A stretch of DNA of 64,000 nt from the NCBI RefSeq assembly GCF_001463905.1, contig NZ_BBWR01000003.1, positions 309,095 to 373,094 on the forward strand. The letters are read 5' to 3'. The notes below the pieces were generated by a model. It saw only the letters and a program-made list of their open reading frames with translations. It did no database searches and was not told the DNA's origin. This stretch comes from Aureimonas frigidaquae (GTDB lineage: Bacteria > Pseudomonadota > Alphaproteobacteria > Rhizobiales > Rhizobiaceae). Made by a program: the position numbers and the translations under genes. Below are positions 1 through 7,088 of the stretch, piece by piece. Each line of letters opens with the position of its first letter. Within the stretch, counting starts at the first letter, position 1.

Positions 1-50
1 GGAGGCCAAAACCCCAAGTTCCCTAAAAGGTGGTAACCCCATCCTAACAA

Positions 51-157
51 GGCGAGGTACCGGTTGCCTCCGCACTCTTCCGATGGGTCGGAGCTTGCAC
101 TCCGCCACTCTCCAAGGTGGAGGACGGCAACCATTCCGCCCAGCGTGCCGGTACGCC
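51..157. ncRNA. Candidate structured RNA or multi-hairpin element
   Basis: Bases 57-63 (GTACCGG) pair perfectly with 148-154 (CCGGTAC). The adjoining 64-68 (TTGCC) pair with 126-130 (GGCAA). Inside lie two hairpins: 79-83 TCCGA with 88-92 TCGGA, and 105-108 CCAC with 117-120 GTGG. A further hairpin sits just outside at 169-173 TTCCG with 180-184 CGGAA. Together these form a compact branched fold. I recognise no RNA family, and strand and boundaries are unknown. It could also be a remnant of a mobile element. That it is an RNA is inference; the pairings are seen. Confidence 0.25.
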
Positions 158-287
158 CCTCGGTTCAATTCCGGTCAAGCGGAACGGCACACTGTCTCGG
201 TTGGCCGGGACCGCCGGCCGCGCCGCCTCGGACAAATCGACGCAGCCGACCGTCAACCTATCATGTCGTTTCGAGCCTTGCGACAAG

Positions 288-347
288 GATGATTGCCCTC
301 CGAACGCATAGTTAGGCACCCAACAAACGGCAGCAAGGGCAATCATC
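288..347. repeat. 12-bp perfect inverted repeat
   Basis: GATGATTGCCCT at 288-299 is exactly repeated in inverse orientation as AGGGCAATCATC at 336-347, with 36 bases between. There is no T-run on either side, so it does not look like an ordinary terminator. It may be an element end or a protein-binding palindrome. No gene lies within it. Confidence 0.5.
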
Positions 348-616
348 GTACGGCTTATGGCGATGGCGATCGCCGTGCAACCACTGGTGCTTCGGCCAGC
401 GCTGGCGGCGATGGCCCCTGAATCCTGTCGGTGACTGCGCTGAAACATGGGCCTGACATCCCCTCTTGCCGATCGCGGGCGCGCAGCCTGGGCTGTAGCA
501 CGCATTCCGGTCCGGTGTCCGCCTGCATCAACACCGCCTGCGCCCGGGCGGCGGCGTTGCTGCAACACCCCATCCATTTTGGCGTGGGGTGATTCGCATT
601 TGCGCCAAGCACGTGT

Positions 617-645
617 TTGTGCTTGCTTGCCTGACATGTCATTAT
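617..645 (+). promoter_or_regulatory. Putative promoter of the cold-shock gene
   Basis: A -35-like TTGTGC at 617-622 is separated by exactly 17 bases from a -10-like CATTAT at 640-645. This predicts transcription starting near 652 and a leader of roughly 35 bases before the ATG at 688. The match is moderate, but spacing and position fit. Confidence 0.4.
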
Positions 646-687
646 ACCGGCACCGCAACTCCGCGGACCTTGCCCAAAAGGATACCC

Positions 688-897
688 ATGGCTACTGGTA
701 CTGTTAAATTCTTCAATGCCGACAAGGGGTTCGGCTTCATCACGCCGGATAATGGCGGACCGGACAACTTCGTCCACATCTCGGCATTGCAGAATTCCGG
801 GATCGCATCCCTGAAGGACGGCCAGAAGGTGTCCTACGACCTTGAAGCCGACCGGCGCGGCAAGGGCGACAAAGCGGTGAACATCAAGGTCCTCTAA
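688..897 (+). CDS. Cold-shock protein, CspA family
   Basis: This encodes a 69-residue single cold-shock domain, the full normal length of the family. The RNA-binding motifs are clear: KGFGFI (RNP1) near residue 13 and NFVHISAL (RNP2) near residue 27. Such proteins bind single-stranded RNA and DNA in the cytoplasm and melt secondary structure during cold or stationary phase. The start at 688 is chosen because [10 protein letters not shown] is the canonical N-terminus; the same frame continues open upstream without family similarity. The gene is monocistronic, with its own promoter-like sequence upstream and a strong terminator downstream. Which csp paralog it is cannot be decided from the sequence. 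Confidence 0.95.
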   Translation: MATGTVKFFNADKGFGFITPDNGGPDNFVHISALQNSGIASLKDGQKVSYDLEADRRGKGDKAVNIKVL

Positions 898-923
898 GGG
901 CTGGCGCGGTTTTGCACCGAATG

Positions 924-949
924 AAGGGCGGCCCTAGGCCGCCCTTTTT
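924..949 (+). terminator. Intrinsic terminator of the cold-shock gene
   Basis: A 10-bp stem with a 3-base loop (926-933 GGGCGGCC with 937-944 GGCCGCCC, extended by AA/TT) is followed directly by a run of five T. It starts 26 bases after the stop codon. Confidence 0.85.
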
Positions 950-1020
950 GCTGCCCGGCCCGCCGGATGGGGCGGAGGGCAATCAGCATGGCCGTTACCG
1001 GCCTATACTGTGTCAACCCC

Positions 1021-2022
1021 TCAGACGATCTCAGCCGTTGCGACGCGCCGCCCCTCCTGTACGGAGCGCAGGGCGGCCTCAGCCAGAACCAGCGCCTGCA
1101 GCCCGTCCTGGCCGGTCGGGGACAGGGGCGTGCCTTGCGTGAGGCCCGCGATGAAGGTCGCGATTTCCGCGGCGTAGGCTTCGACGTAGCGGGTCATGAA
1201 GAAGTCATGCAGCGGGGGCCGGGTGAAGCCGGAAGCGCCGGCGATCTCGATCGATACGGGGCGCTGGTTCTCCACCGCGATCATCCCCGTTTCGCCCAGC
1301 ACCTCGACACGCTGATCGTAGCCATAGGCCGCGCGCCGTGAGTTGGAGATGAGGCACTGGCGCCCGCTCGCCGTTTCCAGGATCAGGCTCGCACTGTCGA
1401 AATCGCCCAAGGTGCCGATGGCCGGATCGACCAGCGCGGCGCCCGTCGCGCTGACGAAGGCGATCTCCTCGCCCAGGAGAAAGCGGGCCATGTCGAGATC
1501 GTGGATCGTCATGTCCTTGAAGATGCCGCCCGACGACCGGATGTACTCTGCCGGCGGAGGGCCCGGATCGCGGGAGGTGATGGTGATCATCTCGATCCTG
1601 CCCACCGCACCCTCGTCGATCGCCGCCTTGAGCGCCCGGAAATGTGGATCGAAGCGGCGGTTGAAGCCGACCATCAGCCGGCCGCCTTCTGCGGCGACCA
1701 CATCCAGGCACTGCCGCACCCGCGCCACCGAAAGATCGACGGGCTTTTCGCAGAAGATGGCCTTGCCGGCGCGCACGCCCCGCTCGATCAAGTCGGCATG
1801 CGTGTCGGTCGGCGTGCAGATGGCGATTGCGTCGATATCGTCGGAAGCCAGGATGGCATCGATCGAGCGGCGCTCGGCACCCCAGGCCGTGGCCAGCGCG
1901 ACGGCGCTCGCCTCGACCGGATCGAAAACGGCCACCAGGCGCGCGCCCTCACTGGCGCCGATGGCGCGTGCATGCACCTTGCCGATACGTCCTGCGCCCA
2001 GGACGGCGAAGCGAATGGTCAT
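1021..2022 (-). CDS. iolG: Inositol 2-dehydrogenase
   Basis: This 333-residue enzyme of the Gfo/Idh/MocA family oxidises myo-inositol to 2-keto-myo-inositol with NAD+, the first step of inositol catabolism in the cytoplasm. The N-terminal Rossmann motif GAGRIG is at residues 9-14, and the family EKP motif is at 92-94. Length and overall sequence match rhizobial IdhA/IolG closely. A GGAGGA ribosome site precedes the ATG. The start overlaps the stop of the preceding dehydrogenase by 4 bases, so the two are probably co-translated from a promoter in the iolR intergenic region. The bulk of the iol genes lie on the other strand beyond iolR. Confidence 0.93.
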   Translation of the reverse strand: MTIRFAVLGAGRIGKVHARAIGASEGARLVAVFDPVEASAVALATAWGAERRSIDAILASDDIDAIAICTPTDTHADLIERGVRAGKAIFCEKPVDLSVARVRQCLDVVAAEGGRLMVGFNRRFDPHFRALKAAIDEGAVGRIEMITITSRDPGPPPAEYIRSSGGIFKDMTIHDLDMARFLLGEEIAFVSATGAALVDPAIGTLGDFDSASLILETASGRQCLISNSRRAAYGYDQRVEVLGETGMIAVENQRPVSIEIAGASGFTRPPLHDFFMTRYVEAYAAEIATFIAGLTQGTPLSPTGQDGLQALVLAEAALRSVQEGRRVATAEIV

Positions 2023-3155
2023 GGATGTCTGTCCTCCTGCGGGTTCATCGCGATGCGCCGGTCCTCCCGGGCGGATCGCGCGATGGCGTGAATGACGCGC
2101 TCGATGGCGAGCGCTTCGGCAAAGTCCGGTCCGCGCCGGGGCCCGCCGGACAGTTCGGCCAGGAAGGCCGCCGCCTCGATGGTCTTCAGGTCGTTCATGC
2201 CGAGCTGGTGGCCGCTGGCGGGGATGAAATCGCCATAGGGTGGATGGGACGGGCCTGTCAGTATGGTGGTAAAGCCGGCCGTCGCTTCGCTTCCCTGACG
2301 GTAGAGTTGCAATTCGTTCAACCGCTCCTGGTCGAAGACGATCGTGCCCCGTGTTCCGTGCAGTTCGAAGCCGAGCCTGTTCTTGCGCCCATGGGCACAG
2401 CGCGAAATGGCAAGCGTTCCCTTGACCCCGCTTTCAAAACGCACGAGCGCCCCCGCCACGTCCTCGTTCTCGACGGCGCCGCGGCCGTCCCCGTCAGGCA
2501 TGGGGCGTGTCGGGTAGAGCGTCGCCATATCCGCCACGAGGCTGTCGATCGGACCGGCAAGGCGCGTCACCATGCTGATCAGATGGCAGCCGATATCGCC
2601 CAGCGCGCCGAGCCCCGCCTCGTCCGCGCGCGCCCGCCATGTCCAGGGCAGGTCGGCATCGGCCTGGTAATCCTCGTCCACCCATCCGCGCAGGTGCAGG
2701 AGCGCGCCGATGGCGCCCTCGTCCACCAGGCGGCGTGCGTGATCGAAGGCCGGATTGTGCAGGTAGTTGTAGCCGACCATGGTGCGCAGGCCCGTTTCCC
2801 GGGCCACGGCCGCCATGTTTTCGGCGTCCGCCAGCGTCACGGCCAGGGGCTTTTCGCAATGGACATGCTTGCCGGCCCGGAGCGCGGCGACGGCCATGTC
2901 GTGGTGGTAGCGGTTGGGCGTCGTGATGCAGACGATGTCCACGGCCGGGTCGTTCACCACCTCGCGCCAGTCGGCGGTGGCGCGGGCGAAGCCGAATTGC
3001 GATGCCATGGCGCTTGCCTTGTCGGCCGGCACGTCGCACAGGACATCGAGCCGCGCCGCCGGGCCGCCCAACACCGCACGTGCGTTGCGATAGGCGAGGG
3101 CGTGGCTCTTGCCCATGAATCCGGTGCCGATCAGCCCGATCCCGAAGGTCCGCAT
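2019..3155 (-). CDS. Gfo/Idh/MocA family oxidoreductase of the inositol locus
   Basis: A 378-residue NAD(P)-dependent oxidoreductase with a Rossmann motif GTGFMG at residues 10-15 and EKP at 101-103, followed by the usual alpha/beta substrate domain. The frame runs open far upstream, but only the ATG at 3155 has a good ribosome site (GGAGG, about 8 bases upstream) and the family N-terminus. It is the first gene after the iolR operator and is coupled to iolG by a 4-base overlap. That implies a role with an inositol stereoisomer, a methylated inositol or a related cyclitol. The substrate cannot be read from the sequence. Confidence 0.88.
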   Translation of the reverse strand: MRTFGIGLIGTGFMGKSHALAYRNARAVLGGPAARLDVLCDVPADKASAMASQFGFARATADWREVVNDPAVDIVCITTPNRYHHDMAVAALRAGKHVHCEKPLAVTLADAENMAAVARETGLRTMVGYNYLHNPAFDHARRLVDEGAIGALLHLRGWVDEDYQADADLPWTWRARADEAGLGALGDIGCHLISMVTRLAGPIDSLVADMATLYPTRPMPDGDGRGAVENEDVAGALVRFESGVKGTLAISRCAHGRKNRLGFELHGTRGTIVFDQERLNELQLYRQGSEATAGFTTILTGPSHPPYGDFIPASGHQLGMNDLKTIEAAAFLAELSGGPRRGPDFAEALAIERVIHAIARSAREDRRIAMNPQEDRHP

Positions 3156-3224
3156 GCCCTGTCCTCCCACTCCCTCGCACCGGTTGATGGCGCGCGCCCC
3201 GCGATCGTACGTAACTTGCCGCGA

Positions 3225-3240
3225 TGGAATTTTTGTTCCA
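3225..3240. promoter_or_regulatory. Putative IolR operator, TGGAA-N6-TTCCA
   Basis: A perfect interrupted palindrome lies in the 132-base gap between the divergent dehydrogenase operon and iolR. It matches the GGAA-N6-TTCC pattern I recall as reported for rhizobial IolR. On the plus strand it sits between a possible -35 (TTGCCG, 3216-3221) and -10 (CAAATA, 3239-3244). On the minus strand it lies just downstream of a possible -35 TTGACA (3270-3275) and its -10. A repressor bound here could block both promoters. Confidence 0.65.
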
Positions 3241-3287
3241 AATACGTCATGCCGCCTGTCTGCGGTGGCTGTCAATAAGGTCGCTCG

Positions 3288-4112
3288 ATGAACGCGCTGC
3301 CCCCGCCGCAAACCATGGATGATTTTCGCGAGCGGCTCCTGGCCATCGCCGACACGCTGCCGCGGCGCCTGCGGCAATGCGCCGACCTGGTCGCACGGGC
3401 GCCGGAGCGTATCGCCGTCTCCACCGTTGCGGAGCTTGCGGCCGCCGCGGACGTCCCGCCCTCTGCCTTCGTGCGCTTCTGCCAGCTCTTCGGCTTCTCC
3501 GGTTTTTCGGAAATGCAGAAACTGTTCCGCGAGGCGCATGCCCCGCGCTGGCCCGATTATGCCACGCGGCTCGAGTCCCTGCGCCGGCAGGGGCATGACA
3601 GCCCGTCCGCGCTCCTGGCCGAATTCGTCGAAGCGGGGCGCCACTCGCTGGCCGATCTCGCCAATGCACTCGACAATGCGGCTCTGGACGAGGCGGTGGA
3701 GGTTCTGGCACAGGCCCGGACCATTCATCTGGTCGGCTTCCGGCGCGTCTTTCCGGTCGTCAGCTACATGGCCTATGCGCTGGAGAAGATGGAGATCCCG
3801 GCCGTCCTGCACGGCGCGGTCGGCCATTTCGACACCCGCCACGCCATGCTGGAGGGCGATGCCTTGGTGGCGGTGACATTTGCGCCCTACACGCCGGCCA
3901 CCGTCGATCTGGCCGCCTATGCGGCGGAGCGCGGACTGCCGGTCGTTGCCATCACCGATACGATGACCAGCCCGCTCTGGCGGGTAAAAGCCACACGCTT
4001 GTCGGTGGCGGAAGTCGATGTCGGCGCCTTCCGTGCGCTCGCCGCGACCTTGTCCCTGGCCACGGCCCTGGTGGTGGCCACGGGAGCCCGGCGCGGCAGA
4101 TTGGAACAATAG
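3288..4112 (+). CDS. iolR: RpiR-family transcriptional regulator, probable IolR
   Basis: This 274-residue regulator has an N-terminal RpiR-type helix-turn-helix (about residues 10-80) and a C-terminal SIS sugar-phosphate-binding domain (about 125-250). In rhizobia IolR represses inositol genes and is relieved by a phosphorylated intermediate, probably 2-deoxy-5-keto-gluconate 6-phosphate. Its position between the two arms of the inositol locus supports that role here. The flanking intergenic spaces carry GGAA/TTCC palindromes. The ATG at 3288 is the first in frame. The specific identification as IolR rests on context and domain architecture. Confidence 0.88.
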   Translation: MNALPPPQTMDDFRERLLAIADTLPRRLRQCADLVARAPERIAVSTVAELAAAADVPPSAFVRFCQLFGFSGFSEMQKLFREAHAPRWPDYATRLESLRRQGHDSPSALLAEFVEAGRHSLADLANALDNAALDEAVEVLAQARTIHLVGFRRVFPVVSYMAYALEKMEIPAVLHGAVGHFDTRHAMLEGDALVAVTFAPYTPATVDLAAYAAERGLPVVAITDTMTSPLWRVKATRLSVAEVDVGAFRALAATLSLATALVVATGARRGRLEQ

Positions 4113-4114
4113 GG

Positions 4115-4152
4115 TTGCAATCCTTCCAAAATGGATGGAATATTCCATCCAT
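4115..4152 (+). promoter_or_regulatory. Promoter and IolR-type palindrome of the inositol transport and catabolism operon
   Basis: A -35-like TTGCAA (4115-4120) is followed after 17 bases by a -10-like GAATAT (4138-4143). The -10 lies inside a perfect 22-bp palindrome at 4131-4152 with half-site ATGGATGGAAT. The core is GGAATATTCC, so GGAA and TTCC are separated by 2 bases rather than 6. A second inverted pair flanks the -35: TTGGAA at 4101-4106 and TTCCAA at 4124-4129. Repression by IolR is inferred. Confidence 0.6.
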
Positions 4153-4200
4153 CGAGGTGCCGGAGGACAAGGCGCCCGTGTTCTCTTGGGAGGAGACATC

Positions 4201-5142
4201 ATGATCCGCAACTTCACGCGTGCGCTCGCCGTGGCCACCGCGCTCGGCGCCCTGGCCGCCCCGGCCCTCGCGGCCGACGAAGAGTTCGTTCTCATCAGCC
4301 ACGCGCCCGATTCGGACAGCTGGTGGAACACCATTAAGAACGCCATCAACCTGGCGGGCGAAGAGATGAAAGTCCGCGTGGACTACCGCAACCCGCCCAC
4401 GGGCGATCTGGCGGATATGGCGCGCATCGTCGAGCAGGCGACGGCGGCCGGCCCCGACGGAATCATCGTCACCATCGCCGATGCCAATGTCCTGTCCGGG
4501 CCGATCAAGGCCGCGGTGGACCAGGGCATCCCGGTCATCACGATCAATTCGGGCACGGCCGAGCAATCGCGAGAGATGGGCGCGCTCATGCATGTCGGCC
4601 AGCCGGAATACGATGCCGGCAAGGCGGCGGGCGAGCGGGCCAAGGCCGAAGGCGCGACAAGCTTCCTTTGCGTCAATCACTACATCACCAATCCTGCCTC
4701 GGTGGAGCGCTGCCAGGGCTTTGCCGATGCCCTGGGCGTGCCGCTCGGCAACCAGATGGTCGATGCCGGCCAGGACCCGTCCGAGATCCAGAACAAGGTC
4801 GCAGCCTATCTGACCGCCAATCCCGATACGTCGGCCATCCTGACGCTGGGTCCGACCTCGGCCCACCCGACCATCCGCGCCGTCAAGGATGCGGGGCTGG
4901 AGAACGACATCGTCTTCGGGACCTTCGACCTGTCGGCCGAGATCGCCGCCGCGATCAAGGACGGAACGATCGATTTTGCGATCGACCAGCAGCCCTTCCT
5001 GCAGGGCTACCTGCCCGTGGTCTTTCTGACCAACTACGTCCGCTACGGCGTCATCCCGGCCAACGACGTCAATTCCGGGCCGGGCTTCATCACCAAGGAC
5101 AATATCGCCCAGGTCGAGGCGCTGGCCGGCCAGTACCGCTGA
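4201..5142 (+). CDS. Periplasmic sugar-binding protein of the inositol ABC importer
   Basis: A 313-residue periplasmic-binding protein of the ribose/LacI-like type. A signal peptide occupies residues 1-24 and ends in ALA. It is followed by a two-lobed binding domain; the ISHAPDSDSWW strand begins the mature part. The ATG at 4201 is chosen because it gives the signal peptide and is preceded by GGGAGGAG; the frame is open further upstream. The protein should capture myo-inositol in the periplasm and deliver it to the permease encoded next. Ligand identity rests on its place between iolR and iolC. A strong hairpin follows its stop codon. Confidence 0.88.
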   Translation: MIRNFTRALAVATALGALAAPALAADEEFVLISHAPDSDSWWNTIKNAINLAGEEMKVRVDYRNPPTGDLADMARIVEQATAAGPDGIIVTIADANVLSGPIKAAVDQGIPVITINSGTAEQSREMGALMHVGQPEYDAGKAAGERAKAEGATSFLCVNHYITNPASVERCQGFADALGVPLGNQMVDAGQDPSEIQNKVAAYLTANPDTSAILTLGPTSAHPTIRAVKDAGLENDIVFGTFDLSAEIAAAIKDGTIDFAIDQQPFLQGYLPVVFLTNYVRYGVIPANDVNSGPGFITKDNIAQVEALAGQYR

Positions 5143-5149
5143 CCATCGC

Positions 5150-5174
5150 GTCCGGGCGGCCACGCCGCCCGGAC
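5150..5174 (+). terminator. Intercistronic 11-bp GC hairpin after the binding-protein gene
   Basis: GTCCGGGCGGC (5150-5160) pairs perfectly with GCCGCCCGGAC (5164-5174) around a CAC loop. Only a short CGTTTC follows, so it is more likely a partial terminator or an mRNA-stabilising 3' end than a full stop. The downstream permease gene has no obvious promoter of its own. Confidence 0.6.
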
Positions 5175-5208
5175 CGTTTCGAACCCGTTCGTCCGAAAGG
5201 TTAAGGCC

Positions 5209-6315
5209 ATGACGGCACATGCCGATGAACGCGTGAAGACGATGTCGGGACTGCGCCGGGCGATGATCCGTCCGGAACTGGGCGCTATCTGCGGCGCCAT
5301 CCTCGTCTTCTCGTTCTTTTTCCTGATCGCCCGGGATTCGGGCATGTTCGCCGCACAGGGCATCATGAACTGGACGGTCGTCTCCGCGCAGTTCGCCATC
5401 ATCGCGGTGGGCGCCTGCCTCCTGATGATCGCCGGGGAGTTCGACCTGTCGGTCGGCTCGATGATCGGCTTTGCGGGCATCGTCATTGCCATCCTGTCGG
5501 TGCAATGGGGGCTGCCGGTCTGGTTCGCCATCCTGTGCGCCTTCCTGGTGGCGCTCGCCATCGGGGCCCTCAACGGCTGGCTGGTGATCCGCACGGGCCT
5601 GCCGAGCTTCATCGTCACGCTTGCCTTCCTGTACATCCTGCGCGGGCTGACCATCTGGCTCGCCATCCTGACGACACGCCAGACCATCATCGGCGGCGTG
5701 GCCGAGCGTGCGCAGGGCGACTGGCTCGCAAGCCTGTTCGGCGGCAAGATCCTGACCGGTCTCTTCACCTGGCTGGCCGAGCACGGCGTCATCGCCGTCT
5801 TCGGGCGGGGCACGCGTGCCGGGCAGCCGGTGGTGGACGGCATTCCCATGGTCGTGGTCTGGGCGCTCATCCTCATCGTCTTCGCCCATGTTCTGCTGAC
5901 GCGCACCCGCTTCGGCAACTGGATCTTCGCGGCGGGCGGCGATGCGCAGGCTGCGCGCTATGTCGGCGTGCCGGTGGACCGCGTGAAGATCCTGATGTTC
6001 ATGTTCACCGCCTTCTGCGCCACCGTCTTCGCGACCTGCCAGGTCATGGAGTTCGGTTCCGCCGCGGCCGATCGCGGGCTCCTGAAGGAGTTCGAGGCCA
6101 TCATCTGCGTCGTCATCGGCGGGGCGCTCCTGACAGGTGGCTACGGTTCCGTCATCGGCGCGGCGCTGGGCGCCCTGATCTTCGGCGTGGTCCAGCAGGG
6201 CCTGTTCTTCGCCCAGGCGGAAAGTTCGCTGTTCCGGGTCTTCCTCGGATCCATTTTGATCATGGCGGTCATCATGAATACGTGGATCCGCCGCACCATC
6301 ACGGGAGAGCGGTGA
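5209..6315 (+). CDS. Inositol ABC transporter permease
   Basis: A 368-residue integral membrane protein of the BPD_transp_2 (RbsC-like) family with about nine to ten hydrophobic segments from residue 20 onward. The conserved cytoplasmic region [15 protein letters not shown] is visible near residues 75-90. It forms the inner-membrane channel through which inositol enters. A long loop at about residues 160-220 makes it somewhat longer than RbsC. Its stop codon overlaps the ATP-binding gene by one base (GTGATG), so the two are translationally coupled. Substrate assignment is from context. Confidence 0.88.
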   Translation: MTAHADERVKTMSGLRRAMIRPELGAICGAILVFSFFFLIARDSGMFAAQGIMNWTVVSAQFAIIAVGACLLMIAGEFDLSVGSMIGFAGIVIAILSVQWGLPVWFAILCAFLVALAIGALNGWLVIRTGLPSFIVTLAFLYILRGLTIWLAILTTRQTIIGGVAERAQGDWLASLFGGKILTGLFTWLAEHGVIAVFGRGTRAGQPVVDGIPMVVVWALILIVFAHVLLTRTRFGNWIFAAGGDAQAARYVGVPVDRVKILMFMFTAFCATVFATCQVMEFGSAAADRGLLKEFEAIICVVIGGALLTGGYGSVIGAALGALIFGVVQQGLFFAQAESSLFRVFLGSILIMAVIMNTWIRRTITGER

Positions 6316-7088
6316 TGCCCCTGATCGAGATGCGCGGCATCGAAAAGCACTTCGGACCCGTCATCGCGCTGAGCGGCGTGTCCTTCGACGTGAACGAAGG
6401 CGAGTGCCACTGCCTGCTCGGCGACAACGGCGCCGGCAAATCGACCTTTATCAAGACCATGTCGGGCGTCCATCGGCCGAGCGGGGGCACGATGCTGGTC
6501 GAGGGCCGGGACGTCGTCTTCGAAAGCCCGCGCGATGCAATGGATGCGGGGATCGCCACCGTCTACCAGGATCTGGCGATGATTCCGCTGATGTCGGTCA
6601 CGCGCAATTTCTGGATGGGTCGCGAGCCGGTCCGGCGTTTCGGCCCGTTGCGGCTGATCGACTTTGAGACCGCCAACCGCGTGACGATGGAGGAGATGCG
6701 CCGCATGGGCATCCAGCTTCGCATGGCCGACCAGGCCGTCGGCACGCTGTCGGGCGGCGAGCGGCAGACCGTCGCCATCGCCCGGGCCGCCTATTTCGGC
6801 GCCAAGGTTCTGATCCTCGACGAGCCCACATCGGCGCTCGGCGTGCGCCAGACGGCCAATGTCCTGTCCACCATCGACAGGGTTCGCAAGCAGGGTATCG
6901 GTGTCGTCTTCATCACCCATAATGTGCGCCATGCCATGGCGGTCGGCGACAGGTTCACCGTTCTCAACCGGGGCAAGACGCTTGGCACCGCACGCCGGGG
7001 CGAGGTTCAACCGGAGGAATTGCAGGATATGATGGCCGGCGGGCAGGAAATGGCGGCGTTGGAAGCGTCGCTCGGAGGCACGGTATGA
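6315..7088 (+). CDS. Inositol ABC transporter ATP-binding protein
   Basis: A 257-residue single ABC cassette. Walker [10 protein letters not shown] is at residues 36-44, the signature LSGGERQ near 140 and Walker B LILDEPTS near 165. Enteric sugar importers of this class have two fused cassettes in one chain of about 500 residues. This one has a single cassette, as in rhizobial FrcA-type transporters, so it should work as a homodimer. The start at 6315 follows directly on the permease stop. The frame is open further upstream, but that part is the permease gene read in another frame. It overlaps iolC by 4 bases. Confidence 0.9.
   Translation: MPLIEMRGIEKHFGPVIALSGVSFDVNEGECHCLLGDNGAGKSTFIKTMSGVHRPSGGTMLVEGRDVVFESPRDAMDAGIATVYQDLAMIPLMSVTRNFWMGREPVRRFGPLRLIDFETANRVTMEEMRRMGIQLRMADQAVGTLSGGERQTVAIARAAYFGAKVLILDEPTSALGVRQTANVLSTIDRVRKQGIGVVFITHNVRHAMAVGDRFTVLNRGKTLGTARRGEVQPEELQDMMAGGQEMAALEASLGGTV

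Larger units (their letters stand above)
1..616. other. Gene-free leader region of about 600 bases
   Basis: I find no convincing gene here. Frames are open on both strands but have neither the strong G/C third-position bias of the genes downstream nor a plausible ribosome binding site. The first 350 bases are visibly less GC-rich than the rest of the window. They contain several inverted repeats, listed separately at 51-157 and 288-347. The segment from about 350 to 616 shows nothing further that I can name. The region ends at the cold-shock gene promoter. Confidence 0.5.

Noticed and set aside
158..190. tRNA-like T-arm (GGTTCAATTCC at 162-172)
   Set aside because: No matching acceptor, D or anticodon arms are found, and no CCA end.
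43..317. Integron attC-like half-sites (CCTAAC near 44 and GTTAGGC at 311-317)
   Set aside because: The two sites are about 270 bases apart, the inner arms pair poorly, and there is no integrase or cassette array. Likely chance.
44..658. Long open frame on the minus strand before the cold-shock gene
   Set aside because: It has no ribosome site, no recognisable domain, and lacks the GC-rich third positions of real genes here.
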